Shown piece by piece: positions 23,988-31,401 of a stretch of 43,058 nucleotides of DNA (positions within the stretch are counted from its first letter, which is position 1; each line of letters opens with the position of its first letter). The notes beneath the pieces were generated by a model. The model was not told where the DNA came from. It did not search any database and saw nothing but the letters and a program-made list of their open reading frames with translations. The stretch covers positions 1 through 43,058 of the IMG/VR virus record IMGVR_UViG_3300031999_003535, one strand, 5' to 3'. The stretch comes from a virus. Position numbers and translations under genes: made by a program.

Positions 23988-24239
23988 ATGAGCAGCTCCG
24001 AAACGCAGCGCCCCGAGCACGCAAACATGCGTCGCTGTTCGAGCTGCGGCGTGCGCCGCGCCACGGTGTTCGATTCCGGCGTGTGCGCCCATTGTGGGCC
24101 CGATCCGACGGGTTGGTGCGCGTGGTGTGGAGCTGACGTCGAGCACCCCGCGGTGTTCTGCGGCTCGACGTGCTCGAACGACCACGCCGCGGATCTGTCG
24201 CCGGCCTGGTGGCTGCGCAGAGCGTCGCAGCCGAGCTAA
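23988..24239 (+). CDS. Small zinc-finger protein
   Basis: 83 residues. CSSC, CAHC, CAWC and FCGSTCSNDH give two or more zinc-binding clusters (treble-clef or ribbon type, GWCAWCGADVEHPAVFCG). Codons end overwhelmingly in G or C, supporting a real gene although it stands alone on the plus strand between minus genes. GTG 23964 or TTG 23943 are alternative in-frame starts. Likely binds nucleic acid or a protein partner; partner unknown. Confidence 0.72.
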   Translation: MSSSETQRPEHANMRRCSSCGVRRATVFDSGVCAHCGPDPTGWCAWCGADVEHPAVFCGSTCSNDHAADLSPAWWLRRASQPS

Positions 24240-24245
24240 GCTCGC

Positions 24246-24782
24246 CTAGTAGTCTGAATCTAGCGTGTTGAGAGCGTTGCGCGCCCAGCCCTCGAACACC
24301 CGCGCATCGAGGGTCACCTCTTGTCCGCTGATCAGCACCGTGCAGCGCAACACGGTTCCTCCACCTGCTGCTTCAGAGCGCCCGCGTCGCGTTGCCATGT
24401 CTGGGCGGGACGCGGTACGAAACACGAGGCTGTTGCCGTTGCCGTCGGTCGCTTTGATTTCTGTCGCCAAAGTGTCGTTGTCGATCATGTCCTTCTCCTC
24501 TAGGGCGCGAAGCGCAACGCCCAGCACCGTGCCAATGTTATCCTCGTCGCTCCGAAGCACGCAGCCCTCGGGACCGTGCCGAGTAACAGCAAGCAACCAC
24601 GACGTCGCGACCGTGCCGCAGTAAGCGCAGAGCACCACCACTGGTGGCTCCGTCGTCGTCGCCCCGCTAAGTGTGTCGAGCACGATCTGAGACGGGCTGC
24701 GCACCACCTTGGGGTAGGGCCGGTCCAGGTCCAGTGGCCTGTTGCGCGCTCTGCGCCGCTTGCTTTTACGTCGCCACTTCAT
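24246..24782 (-). CDS. Unknown basic-start protein
   Basis: 178 residues from ATG 24782. A very basic N-terminus (MKWRRKSKRRRARNR) is followed by VLDTLSG, CAYCGTVA (a half zinc knuckle), a helical segment and a beta-rich end (TVLRCTVLISGQEVTLDARVFEGW). No membrane segment. It converges with the zinc-finger gene and starts divergently from the plus-strand early genes. Family unrecognised. Confidence 0.76.
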   Translation of the reverse strand: MKWRRKSKRRRARNRPLDLDRPYPKVVRSPSQIVLDTLSGATTTEPPVVVLCAYCGTVATSWLLAVTRHGPEGCVLRSDEDNIGTVLGVALRALEEKDMIDNDTLATEIKATDGNGNSLVFRTASRPDMATRRGRSEAAGGGTVLRCTVLISGQEVTLDARVFEGWARNALNTLDSDY

Positions 24783-24803
24783 TCGTCGCTCTTAGGTGGC
24801 GGC

Positions 24804-24832
24804 TTGACGGCTTTTGCGCAAGCAGCTACTTT
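24804..24832 (+). promoter_or_regulatory. Predicted forward promoter
   Basis: TTGACG (24804-24809), 17 bases, TACTTT (24827-24832). No credible start codon follows at the usual 6-9 bases except GTG 24833, which opens only a 48-codon reading frame of ordinary composition. It may drive the gene at 25011 with a leader. Confidence 0.4.
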
Positions 24833-24975
24833 GTGCATCTGAACCTCCTACGGTTCTTCGTCCGTCCCGTTCCCGCCAGCGCCCCTGGACTTCCCTCTGG
24901 GGGCGTTGGTCTTTTGTACGCCAGGCAGAAAGGAGCCGCAAGAGCCGCGTGGACAAAGCCTGACCGGGTTCGCCC

Positions 24976-25003
24976 TTGACAGCCGCGACGGCTCTGATAG
25001 CAC
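24976..25003 (+). promoter_or_regulatory. Predicted leaderless promoter of the plus-strand early genes
   Basis: TTGACA (24976-24981), 16 bases, TAGCAC (24998-25003), 7 bases to ATG 25011. The spacer contains the palindrome GCCGCGACGGC. Confidence 0.48.
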
Positions 25004-25010
25004 TGGCAGC

Positions 25011-25778
25011 ATGCCGCAGCGGCGCAGCTCATTCGTGGACAGCCCGGCGTTCGGGGCACTCGCTCCGCACATACGCATCGAGACGTACGACCGCGACGGC
25101 GGCCATCAGCACCCGCGGAAGCGCATCGAGCTGGGGACGAAAGCACCACCGAGCGCGGTGGCAATGGCACTGACGCTAGAGCTGCCCTGCGTCGCGTGCG
25201 GGCGCAGCATCCATCCGTTTCGCCAGCGCGTCGCCGCCTCGAAGCGGTCGCACCACGTGCACGTGTACTTTGCAGCAGCCTGCCCGCTGGGCATTAGCGT
25301 CGGATGTTCCCGAGGCCGCGAAGCGCGCGACGAGTATCTGAGGGTCGTTGAGGCCGTGAAGGTAACCGCGCCGGATCGAGGCCCGCAGCTCGCGCTGTTC
25401 GAGGCGGAGCCAGAGGCTATTTTCGTGGGCGAAATGGAGGACGAAATGGATGATGCAAAAGAACGGCCGGAACCGGCCGATGTTGATCCGTCCAGCAACC
25501 TCGATTGCGAGCTGAGCATCGCGGAAGCGGCAGCCGGTCTGCCGGCGTACGAAGCCAGCGAGGTGGCCGCGATGCAACAACTGAGTGTGGGGGCAGGGAT
25601 TTTCGACGAGAGCGCGATCTGGAGCGCAGCACAGGACCGGGAGGATCAGCTCATGGGCGCGCTGATCGTGCTGCGCAGCGACGTAGACGCACTGCGCTGG
25701 CGGGTGAATGCGCTCGCGCTGGCGTTGGCCATCGTGATCGCGGTGATCATGGGCTCAACCTATGTGGTGCTGCGATGA
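25011..25778 (+). CDS. Zinc-binding protein with C-terminal membrane anchor
   Basis: 255 residues from ATG 25011. The N-terminus (FGALAPHIRIETYDRDGGHQHPRKRIEL) and CVACGRSIHPFRQR...CPLGISVGCSRG resemble uncharacterised phage proteins I recall. C-x2-C plus a later Cys pair suggest a zinc site. A long acidic linker leads to a membrane segment (about 232-252) at the very C-terminus, an addition not expected for that family. The start is fixed by the promoter placement; upstream in-frame codons lack a start signal. Confidence 0.8.
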   Translation: MPQRRSSFVDSPAFGALAPHIRIETYDRDGGHQHPRKRIELGTKAPPSAVAMALTLELPCVACGRSIHPFRQRVAASKRSHHVHVYFAAACPLGISVGCSRGREARDEYLRVVEAVKVTAPDRGPQLALFEAEPEAIFVGEMEDEMDDAKERPEPADVDPSSNLDCELSIAEAAAGLPAYEASEVAAMQQLSVGAGIFDESAIWSAAQDREDQLMGALIVLRSDVDALRWRVNALALALAIVIAVIMGSTYVVLR

Positions 25779-25790
25779 AAGCGAAAAAGG

Positions 25791-26111
25791 ATGATGGGCC
25801 TCGATGAACTCAACGCCAGCGTCACGAACGCGATTCTGCGCGCGGAAGAACTGCCGCCCGGCTCGTGGGAGGCCCAGCGCGCTTTTTGTAAGGTTACCGA
25901 TCTTGAGGAAGAAATTGCGACCATCGTCGGCGCGCAAACGGTCGAGGGCGCAGCCGCTCGACTTGGCGCGGTCACTGCGGCCCTGAGTGCCGGTGAGCCC
26001 TTGCGGGCAATCCAGCTTGCGGAGCGCTATCTGATGGACGCGCTGAGCGCTGGCGCGCGACTCAGACTCGAAGAGACAATCAAAGATGCCATTGTTAGGG
26101 GGTCAAAATGA
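25791..26111 (+). CDS. Small helical protein
   Basis: 106 residues, start ATG 25791 or 25794, with AAGG just upstream. Alpha-helical throughout (LDELNASVTNAILRAEEL, LRAIQLAERYLMDALSAGARLRLEE). Soluble, no cysteines beyond one. Head of a run of small genes with overlapping ends. Unknown function. Confidence 0.72.
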   Translation: MMGLDELNASVTNAILRAEELPPGSWEAQRAFCKVTDLEEEIATIVGAQTVEGAAARLGAVTAALSAGEPLRAIQLAERYLMDALSAGARLRLEETIKDAIVRGSK

Positions 26112-26536
26112 GCTACCGCTGCCAGTGTACCGGCCAGTGCGGGCACAATCACCAGTGGCTCCCGACGCAGCCGGCGGCCCAGTGCCGAGCGCCGCACGGC
26201 TGCTATGTGCACCGCAGCCGCGACAACCCGAGTTGGTGGGTGCTGGCCACGCAACAAGGCACCGATGATCGGGACCGGCCGGTCGTGAGCTGGGGACTCG
26301 CGTACCCGGACGCCTACGACACGAAGAAGACGATCAGAGTCGAGCTGGTGACCGTAGGTGTGGCCGGCGTGCCGCTCGCACTCTGCCAGCGCTGCAAGCT
26401 GCTCATAGGGAGGAAGGGAAGCTCCGATGACCGACCGACAGACACAAATGAATCTGTTCCTGCCTCCGGCAGAGCCGCCGCCGCGCCAGCCGAAGCCCGA
26501 AAAGCGCGATGCCGAACACGGCGCGTTGGCGCGTGA
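26108..26536 (+). CDS. Small Cys-rich protein, possible zinc binding
   Basis: 142 residues from ATG 26108 (ATGA overlap). CQCTGQCGHNHQW, CRAPHGC and LCQRC provide ligands for one or two zinc sites. The 35 C-terminal residues lie in the overlap with the next gene and have no clear domain, so the functional part probably ends near residue 105. Family not recognised. Confidence 0.7.
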   Translation: MSYRCQCTGQCGHNHQWLPTQPAAQCRAPHGCYVHRSRDNPSWWVLATQQGTDDRDRPVVSWGLAYPDAYDTKKTIRVELVTVGVAGVPLALCQRCKLLIGRKGSSDDRPTDTNESVPASGRAAAAPAEARKARCRTRRVGA

Positions 26537-26849
26537 TCTCGGCATCGCTCGCGTCGAGGCCGCGACCGAGGAGTGGCAAGAGCACGCCGTGGCGACCATT
26601 CGCGTGCTGGCCGGCGAGCGAAGCAAACTGACGACAGACGACGTGTGGGAGCGCCTGGGGCGCGACGCGGAGCTAGAGGGCCGCGCAATGGGCGCGGCGA
26701 TGCGGACCGCGGCGAAGCTCGGATACATTCGCCGGACAGACCGCACCACGAAGTCCGTGCGAGTCGCGTGTCATCGGCGCGACCTGCGGGTGTGGGAGTC
26801 TCTGCTCGAAGCCCGCTGTGCATCCTCGCCGACGCGCTCAGGAAGGTGA
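26427..26849 (+). CDS. Winged-helix-like small phage protein
   Basis: 140 residues from ATG 26427, with GGAGG upstream. TTDDVWERLGRDAELEGRAMGAAMRTAAKLGYIRRTD...RDLRVWESLL resembles a helix-turn-helix-like family of small phage proteins of unknown role, in which a DDVW helix and an AxGAxMRTAA helix recur. It overlaps the preceding gene by 110 bases. Likely DNA-associated (inference). Confidence 0.78.
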   Translation: MTDRQTQMNLFLPPAEPPPRQPKPEKRDAEHGALARDLGIARVEAATEEWQEHAVATIRVLAGERSKLTTDDVWERLGRDAELEGRAMGAAMRTAAKLGYIRRTDRTTKSVRVACHRRDLRVWESLLEARCASSPTRSGR

Positions 26850-26853
26850 AGCC

Positions 26854-27246
26854 GTGAGCAAACTGAGCGCAGAAATACTGGGCCTCAAGATGCGCGGCGA
26901 AGCGCCGGGAACCGTCGAGGTGCTGCTAGCGTTGCAGATCGAAGCTCTCGAAGCATGCTGCGAGAAGGTCAACGCGATCCGAAACAGCATCGTCGGGTGC
27001 CAGCAATTCAACTTCAGTGAGCACGCCTATCCGCTGGTCGCCGCGCTGAACGCCGCCGGATTCGTGGGCGAGCCATACCCCGCCGCGCTCGCAAGCGTCG
27101 GCACGCTGCTTGAGCGCGCGACGAACGCCGAACGCAAGCTGGCGGAGGTGAGGGTGCTCCTCGACTCGTGGCCCAGTGGGGTGATGATGAGCGCCGACGA
27201 GGTTTTCGCCATCCTCGACGCTGACGAGAGCGAGGGGGAAGGATGA
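26854..27246 (+). CDS. Small helical protein of unknown function
   Basis: 130 residues from GTG 26854 with AAGG upstream. Mostly helical (EVLLALQIEALEACCEKVNAIRN, LLERATNAERKLAEVRVLLDS). It ends SEGEG and overlaps the next gene (ATGA). Soluble; a coiled-coil or small scaffold is possible. Family unknown. Confidence 0.72.
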   Translation: MSKLSAEILGLKMRGEAPGTVEVLLALQIEALEACCEKVNAIRNSIVGCQQFNFSEHAYPLVAALNAAGFVGEPYPAALASVGTLLERATNAERKLAEVRVLLDSWPSGVMMSADEVFAILDADESEGEG

Positions 27247-27473
27247 CATACCGTGCCGGCACGTTGGGCCTGTCGCCCATCGGCATACCAGACGACACGC
27301 CGAGAATCGTGTGCGACGGGTGCGGCCTGGTGTACCGAATCGCGGTAGACCGACTACCGCCGAAATGGTTTCTCGACGGGAAGTCACCACGCGGTTGGCT
27401 GCGTGACGTTGACGGGCACGGGGTGCGCCACGATGCGTGCCCAGCGTGCGCGCGGAAGGGGCCAGAACTGTGA
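27243..27473 (+). CDS. Small zinc-ribbon protein
   Basis: 76 residues. CDGCG (24-28) and CPAC (67-70) enclose a WFLDGKSPRGW segment: the two CxxC knuckles of a small zinc ribbon. Phage proteins of this type are often nucleic-acid-associated or RNA polymerase-associated, but no specific role is claimed. Confidence 0.72.
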   Translation: MTYRAGTLGLSPIGIPDDTPRIVCDGCGLVYRIAVDRLPPKWFLDGKSPRGWLRDVDGHGVRHDACPACARKGPEL

Positions 27474-27679
27474 CCCGTCCGACCCTGCGCGCGCTGGCGC
27501 ACGAGAGAGGATGCGATGGCGCCGGGGTGTGGCGCGAGGTCGAGCCTGACTGGGACGCCTGCGCATGGGACGACTATGGCGACCCCGTGATCACGCTGCG
27601 CGCCCCCACCCGTCGCGCCGCCGAAGCCGGCCTCCGTGCCGCACTCGAATCGCTGCCGGTTAGGAAGGTGAAGCCGTGA
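27470..27679 (+). CDS. Small phage protein of unknown function
   Basis: 69 residues from GTG 27470 (GTGA overlap). TRRAAEAGLRAALESL is a helix; DWDACAWDDYGDPVITLRAP a beta-turn region. Neither signal nor metal-binding pattern. Unknown. Confidence 0.65.
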   Translation: MTRPTLRALAHERGCDGAGVWREVEPDWDACAWDDYGDPVITLRAPTRRAAEAGLRAALESLPVRKVKP

Positions 27680-27777
27680 GCGCCACATCGAAGCGCGTGC
27701 TGGCGGGCCACGCGACATTCGAGTACGCCCACACCCTAGCCCGCGAGGTCGAAGCAGGCGGCTCGTGGTCAACGTGA
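27676..27777 (+). CDS. Very small ORF, 33 residues
   Basis: GTG 27676 overlaps the previous stop and carries the duplicated 20-mer start signal; it ends where the methyltransferase begins (GTGA). The product (MSATSKRVLAGHAT...EAGGSWST) has no features. Its start signal and coupled ends support translation, if only as a translational link. Confidence 0.5.
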   Translation: MSATSKRVLAGHATFEYAHTLAREVEAGGSWST

Positions 27778-28412
27778 AGCAGCAAGCCACGTTGTTCGCC
27801 GCCGACGAGCCAGAGGACATTGGCGACGACCTGGACTACTACGAGACGCCGGAGTGGTGCTGGGATGCCGTCGCGCCCATTGTGCGCGCCGCGCTCGACC
27901 GGATGCCCCGGTCGTATCTGATCGAGCCGGCGGCGGGCCGCGGCGCGTTGCTCGGCTACGTGCTGCACAGTGTCGAGGTGTGCGCCGCGCAGGCCATCGA
28001 GCTGCACCCCAAGCGCTTTCGCCAGCTCCGGGCGCAGTGGGAAGCGCTGGCCACGTGTCGGCAAGGCGACTTCCTGAGCATGCAGATCGACGCTCCCGTG
28101 AAGAACCGCCGCGCGCTGGTCGTGCTCAACCCGCCGTACAGCAAGCCGCGCAAGACCATCGGCCAGGAATTCGTCGAGCGGTCACTGAAGCTGGCGACGC
28201 CGAAGGGCATCGTGGTTGCGCTCTTGCCGCTTGCCTTCGCGGCGGGCCAGGGCCGAGCTGCGCTGCACCAGCGCTACGCCAGTTCGATCTACGTGCTCTC
28301 GGAGCGGCCGGGCTTCGGCGGTGAGCACGACACGGGCAGCAAAGACTACGCATGGTTCGTTTGGGATCTTGCGCACCCGAAGCGCGAGTGGGGAGCATTG
28401 GTGAGGCCATGA
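27774..28412 (+). CDS. DNA methyltransferase, NPPY type
   Basis: 212 residues from GTG 27774 (GTGA overlap). Motif I is LIEPAAGRGALL (49-60), the acidic end after strand 2 is QAIELHPKR, and motif IV is NPPYSK (119-124). NPPY indicates methylation of an exocyclic amino group, N6-adenine or N4-cytosine. No target-recognition domain is obvious, and no restriction enzyme lies beside it, so an orphan protective or regulatory methyltransferase is likely. The origin array of GATC at 23011-23060 is a possible but unproven target. Confidence 0.85.
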   Translation: MKQQATLFAADEPEDIGDDLDYYETPEWCWDAVAPIVRAALDRMPRSYLIEPAAGRGALLGYVLHSVEVCAAQAIELHPKRFRQLRAQWEALATCRQGDFLSMQIDAPVKNRRALVVLNPPYSKPRKTIGQEFVERSLKLATPKGIVVALLPLAFAAGQGRAALHQRYASSIYVLSERPGFGGEHDTGSKDYAWFVWDLAHPKREWGALVRP

Positions 28413-29080
28413 TGAAACTGAACGAACTGCGCGACACGAGCTACGAGATCGCCAAGAGCAAGGGCTGGCATGACGACGAGCTGAAGCGCTCCTTCGCCGA
28501 TCTGATGGCGCTGGTGATCAGCGAGCTGGCGGAGGCGCTGGAGGAACACCGGAAGGGCAAGCCGCCGCGGAACATTGAGTACGCCAAAGATGGCAAGGTA
28601 GCCTGCACATACTCGCCCAAAGACGGCACTCCGTCGCCGGCCAGCTACAGCACCGCCCTGTCGCTCGTCGAGTCGGGCCACAAGCCAGAGGGCATCGTCA
28701 TAGAGATCGCGGACACGATGATCCGGCTCGGTGACTGCGCGGGGAAGTACAATTTGGACCTGGGCGAGTGCGACGACGTGCGCTCTGTAAGCGAGATCGT
28801 GAACAGCACCGAGGTCGAGCAGCTTAACGTCGAGGAGCCGCGCTCGTTCGGTGAGTGGTTTTGCGAGATCTGTCATCCCCTATGCGAGCTTGGGATGAAG
28901 CCCCAGGTGGGCGGTTCTCCCCCAGAGTCGCGAGAAATCTGGCTAGGTGTCGCCATCACATCCATCTGTTCGCTGGCGCATTCTCTTGGCATCACCGGCG
29001 AAGAGCTGGAGCGCGCCATCGAGATCAAACACGCCTACAACAGAACCCGAAGCTATCGTCACGGAGGCAAGGTGCTATGA
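28409..29080 (+). CDS. MazG-like nucleoside triphosphate pyrophosphohydrolase
   Basis: 223 residues from ATG 28409 (ATGA overlap). The all-alpha NTP-PPase signature is visible: ISELAEALEEHRKG (E39, E42, E46) then IEIADTMIRLGD (about 99-110), ending KHAYNRTRSYRHGGKVL as in phage MazG-like proteins. These enzymes hydrolyse non-canonical or signalling nucleotides. Longer than the typical 100-130-residue core by an insert near 115-170. Placement with replication-associated genes fits nucleotide metabolism. Confidence 0.82.
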   Translation: MMKLNELRDTSYEIAKSKGWHDDELKRSFADLMALVISELAEALEEHRKGKPPRNIEYAKDGKVACTYSPKDGTPSPASYSTALSLVESGHKPEGIVIEIADTMIRLGDCAGKYNLDLGECDDVRSVSEIVNSTEVEQLNVEEPRSFGEWFCEICHPLCELGMKPQVGGSPPESREIWLGVAITSICSLAHSLGITGEELERAIEIKHAYNRTRSYRHGGKVL

Positions 29081-29535
29081 ATCCTAGCGCCCAGATCGAG
29101 GCCCGCATAGCACTCGACGTGCTGGCCAATCGTGAGAGCAAGCGGCGCAACGGTAAGCAGGCCCGCCGCTACGTGCTGCGCGCGGCGCTGTGCGCGTTCG
29201 CCCAGGCGCGGCGCGACCTGCGCTTCGATGCACAGTTTTGCTATCTGCCGGCGTACGTCAGGATCTGTGACGGCTGGGAACTGTGGGTGCAGCCGCTGGA
29301 GTATCGCAAAGCGGACCCGCCAATCATCGCGCGGCGCGTCCAGCTCGACTGGGGAGGCACAACGCGCGATCTGAACGGGCTCCAGCGCGGGCCGGACTTT
29401 GCGATGCACGCGCTCGGCGCGATGCTCGACGCCGACGCGGAGCTAGAGGCTCTGCTACAGATCATCGAGTCCACCACGGAGCTGGCGCAGGAGCAGCATG
29501 CGAAAAATCAAGCGTCCCGTCGAACTAGACTCTGA
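29077..29535 (+). CDS. Unknown protein with aromatic beta core
   Basis: 152 residues from ATG 29077 (ATGA overlap). A basic helical start (ESKRRNGKQARRYVLRAAL) is followed by YVRICDGWELWVQPLEYR and a helical end (LEALLQIIESTTELAQEQ). The last 38 bases overlap the next gene. No family recognised. Confidence 0.72.
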   Translation: MNPSAQIEARIALDVLANRESKRRNGKQARRYVLRAALCAFAQARRDLRFDAQFCYLPAYVRICDGWELWVQPLEYRKADPPIIARRVQLDWGGTTRDLNGLQRGPDFAMHALGAMLDADAELEALLQIIESTTELAQEQHAKNQASRRTRL

Positions 29536-29695
29536 CGCGCACGGTCGGCTCATGGCTCTGAGCCGGCACACTCGCGTTCCCGCCGCGGAGTACGTGCGAG
29601 AGGGGCTCGACGCGGTGCTGGGCCTGGCGGAAAAACAGCAAACCACCGCGGAGAGCAGCGTGGCCGCTTGGGCCGCCGACCGGAAGTTGGACTGA
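29498..29695 (+). CDS. Ribbon-helix-helix-like DNA-binding protein
   Basis: 65 residues from ATG 29498. VELDSDAHGRLMALSRHTRVPAAEYVREGLDAVL fits the strand, helix, turn, helix of a small RHH protein, as in ParD- or CopG-type regulators. It is the second such protein in the window (the first at 23631-23819) and precedes a promoter, consistent with a regulator at the early/late boundary (inference). No toxin-like gene is adjacent. Confidence 0.72.
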   Translation: MRKIKRPVELDSDAHGRLMALSRHTRVPAAEYVREGLDAVLGLAEKQQTTAESSVAAWAADRKLD

Positions 29696-29717
29696 TGCCA
29701 GGCGAGGGCAGTAGCCT
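29687..29717 (+). promoter_or_regulatory. Predicted promoter of the right-hand operon
   Basis: TTGGAC (29687-29692), 19 bases, TAGCCT (29712-29717), 9 bases to ATG 29727. The -10 box is a perfect match to the shared form, the spacer is long. Confidence 0.45.
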
Positions 29718-29726
29718 TTTGCCGAC

Positions 29727-30827
29727 ATGGCGCAGGACATCATCATCTCGGCCTTCGCAACCCCACCGCAAAGAGCGCAGCGGGAGATTGCTCAACCGCT
29801 CAGTCTGTTCAAGGAGCAACCGCTCCTAATCGACCTAGCAGGCATCGGCTCGGACGTGTGGATGAGCCCGACGGACACGAAGCGTGCCCCGCGCGAGCCA
29901 TGGGGCGGCACGCCGTTTGCTCGCGAGGCGGGCATGTACCGCGAGAAGGGCAGCGGCGGCGACTCGGTGCTGGCCGGGTTGCTCGCCAGCAAAGCTCGGG
30001 GGGTAGAGCCAAGGCGCATCTGCCTGATCGGGTTTAGTGCGGGCGGCACCTTCGTGGGCAACGTGCTCAAGAGCGCCACCGACCGGGCGATGGTGGACAT
30101 GGTGATCTTGCTCGACGCGCTTATGGTGTCGCGCTCGCCCGCAGGGTTTCCGAAGCAGGCACTCCAGCCGTGGGCGGACTACGCGGCCAAGGCAATCTTC
30201 GCCGGCATTCGGTCTGAGCGTGGCACGGGTGCCCGCGATCCGTTTCTGGGTCCGGTGTTCGTATCCGCCCACACGAGCATCAAGCAGTCGGCCGCTCTTG
30301 AAGCGCAGGTTGGCAACACCACGTCGAGCACCGCGGCGGTCATGGACGCGAGCATGAAGGCGGCGAGCGAACTGCCGGAGTACGAGGGCGGTGGGCCCAA
30401 ACATATCGAAACCAACTGGTCGCAGCTCGTGAGCGGCTTTCCGTCGGACGCCTTCCCTCTCACCATCGGAACGCAGCAAGGCGTGCCCGGCCCAAACAAG
30501 ACGTGGACGAGCATGCCGCTGCCGTTGATCAAAGCGGCATGGGGCAACTTCTACGATCTGGACTACGGCGGCACGACGGCAGCCGACCACGTGTTCCAGG
30601 CGTGGCGCGTGCAGAGAGCGATGTTCAACACGTTCCTGGCGCCGCGCTGGAACGCGGACACCAAAAGCCCGTACAGCGTGGCGGGCCTGGGGGATTTCTG
30701 GCGATGCTGTCCTGGCCCTGGCGGCAACTTCGTCCCCCCGGGCTTTTTCCCGACCGGGGTGCCGTACTGGCAGCTCGCATTGGCGCTGGGCCTCGGCGCG
30801 GTCGCAGGAAAAACGCTGCTAGAGTGA
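29727..30827 (+). CDS. Alpha/beta-hydrolase-like serine enzyme with C-terminal anchor
   Basis: 366 residues. GFSAGG (S104) is a classical nucleophile elbow after the strand RRICLIGF; D130 (MVILLDALM) and H288 (TAADHVFQAW) complete a plausible Ser-Asp-His triad. The C-terminus (347-361, YWQLALALGLGAVAG) is a membrane segment, unusual for such enzymes. It may be an esterase or deacetylase acting on wall or surface polymers, fixed to a membrane. No signal peptide. The first gene after the promoter at 29687-29717. Confidence 0.8.
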   Translation: MAQDIIISAFATPPQRAQREIAQPLSLFKEQPLLIDLAGIGSDVWMSPTDTKRAPREPWGGTPFAREAGMYREKGSGGDSVLAGLLASKARGVEPRRICLIGFSAGGTFVGNVLKSATDRAMVDMVILLDALMVSRSPAGFPKQALQPWADYAAKAIFAGIRSERGTGARDPFLGPVFVSAHTSIKQSAALEAQVGNTTSSTAAVMDASMKAASELPEYEGGGPKHIETNWSQLVSGFPSDAFPLTIGTQQGVPGPNKTWTSMPLPLIKAAWGNFYDLDYGGTTAADHVFQAWRVQRAMFNTFLAPRWNADTKSPYSVAGLGDFWRCCPGPGGNFVPPGFFPTGVPYWQLALALGLGAVAGKTLLE

Positions 30828-30849
30828 CAGCGTTGACAGCACTGACAGC
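30825..30849 (+). repeat. Three tandem TGACAGC 9-mers
   Basis: TGACAGC at 30825-30831, 30834-30840 and 30843-30849, exactly 9 bp apart, overlapping the stop codon of the hydrolase gene and containing TTGACA (30833-30838). They lie upstream of ATG 30874. Promoter, operator or protein-binding repeats are all possible. Confidence 0.6.
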
Positions 30850-30873
30850 GTGTGAAAGGATCGGGCTACAAAC

Positions 30874-31395
30874 ATGATGCTCACGACCCCATGGAAGACG
30901 TACAGCGAGGACGGGCGCAAGCACCGCATTCGCGCCACCTACGGCATGGACTACGGCTTTGCACGACGGCACAACCAGGAACCGCACTTCTCACTGACGG
31001 GCGAGATTGATGAGCAGGCGCGCAACAATCGCTGGATGGCCGTGGCCGGCGGCCAGCTTCACAATGAACTGGTCAAGCGCTTCCCCCAGTTCCGCGAGAT
31101 TGCGCACTGGCATTTGATGAGCCCGGCGGGGCCCATGCACTACATGGCCAACGCGAAGTATTGGTGGGAAGCGTGGTCCGGCGAGACACCGGCTAGACAG
31201 CACGACCGGCCGCTCGACTCGTTCGCTGCGACGATTGCGTGGGGAGCGCTTCCCGGCGAGACGGGCTCGGCTGCGCTGGGCACTGCAATGCACCGCCCGT
31301 GGGGCGAGGTGCGTGATTGGCTGGAGGCGCGGCTACCCTTGTTACAGCACGCATTCCGAAGCGACATGCAAGCAATCGGCGTCTGGAAAGGATGA
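30874..31395 (+). CDS. Phage protein of unknown function
   Basis: 173 residues. PHFSLTGEIDEQARNNRWMAVAGGQLHNELVKRFPQFREIAHWHLMSPAGPMHYMANAKYW resembles conserved uncharacterised phage proteins I recall, with a GPMHY motif. AAGGA lies 13 bases before ATG 30874, slightly distant. Soluble. Role unknown. Confidence 0.75.
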   Translation: MMLTTPWKTYSEDGRKHRIRATYGMDYGFARRHNQEPHFSLTGEIDEQARNNRWMAVAGGQLHNELVKRFPQFREIAHWHLMSPAGPMHYMANAKYWWEAWSGETPARQHDRPLDSFAATIAWGALPGETGSAALGTAMHRPWGEVRDWLEARLPLLQHAFRSDMQAIGVWKG

Positions 31396-31401
31396 GTTGT
31401 C

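Larger units (their letters stand above)
24783..25010. promoter_or_regulatory. Divergent control region
   Basis: 228 bases between the minus gene (ATG 24782) and the plus gene (ATG 25011). It holds two forward promoter-like elements (24804-24832 and 24976-25003) and a GCCG/CGGC inverted repeat with a 3-base loop between the boxes of the second. A short GC-rich inverted repeat (cccc...gggg) lies near 24881-24905. A possible operator, not proven. Confidence 0.5.
26840..27681 (+). repeat. 20-bp duplicated translation-start signal
   Basis: The identical 20-mer aggaaggtgaagccgtgagc occurs at 26840-26859 and 27662-27681. Each copy holds GGAAGG followed by the GTG-AGC start of a different gene (26854 and 27676). 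Confidence 0.85.

Noticed and set aside
24228-24250. Inverted repeat near the convergent ends of 24239 and 24246 as a terminator
   Set aside because: CGAGCT-A-AGCTCG has only a one-base loop and no T-run on either strand; not enough to call a terminator.
24833-24979. 48-codon reading frame directly after a promoter-like element
   Set aside because: No folded-looking composition or ribosome site; the frame is probably a leader by chance.
28575-28604. TTGAGT, 18 bases, TAGCCT inside the MazG-like gene
   Set aside because: Matches the promoter form but no start codon follows at 6-9 bases and it lies mid-gene; a chance match is plausible.
29498-29695. Antitoxin of a toxin-antitoxin pair
   Set aside because: The neighbouring genes do not look like a toxin of the ParE, RelE or PIN type; the protein is called only as a ribbon-helix-helix-like regulator.
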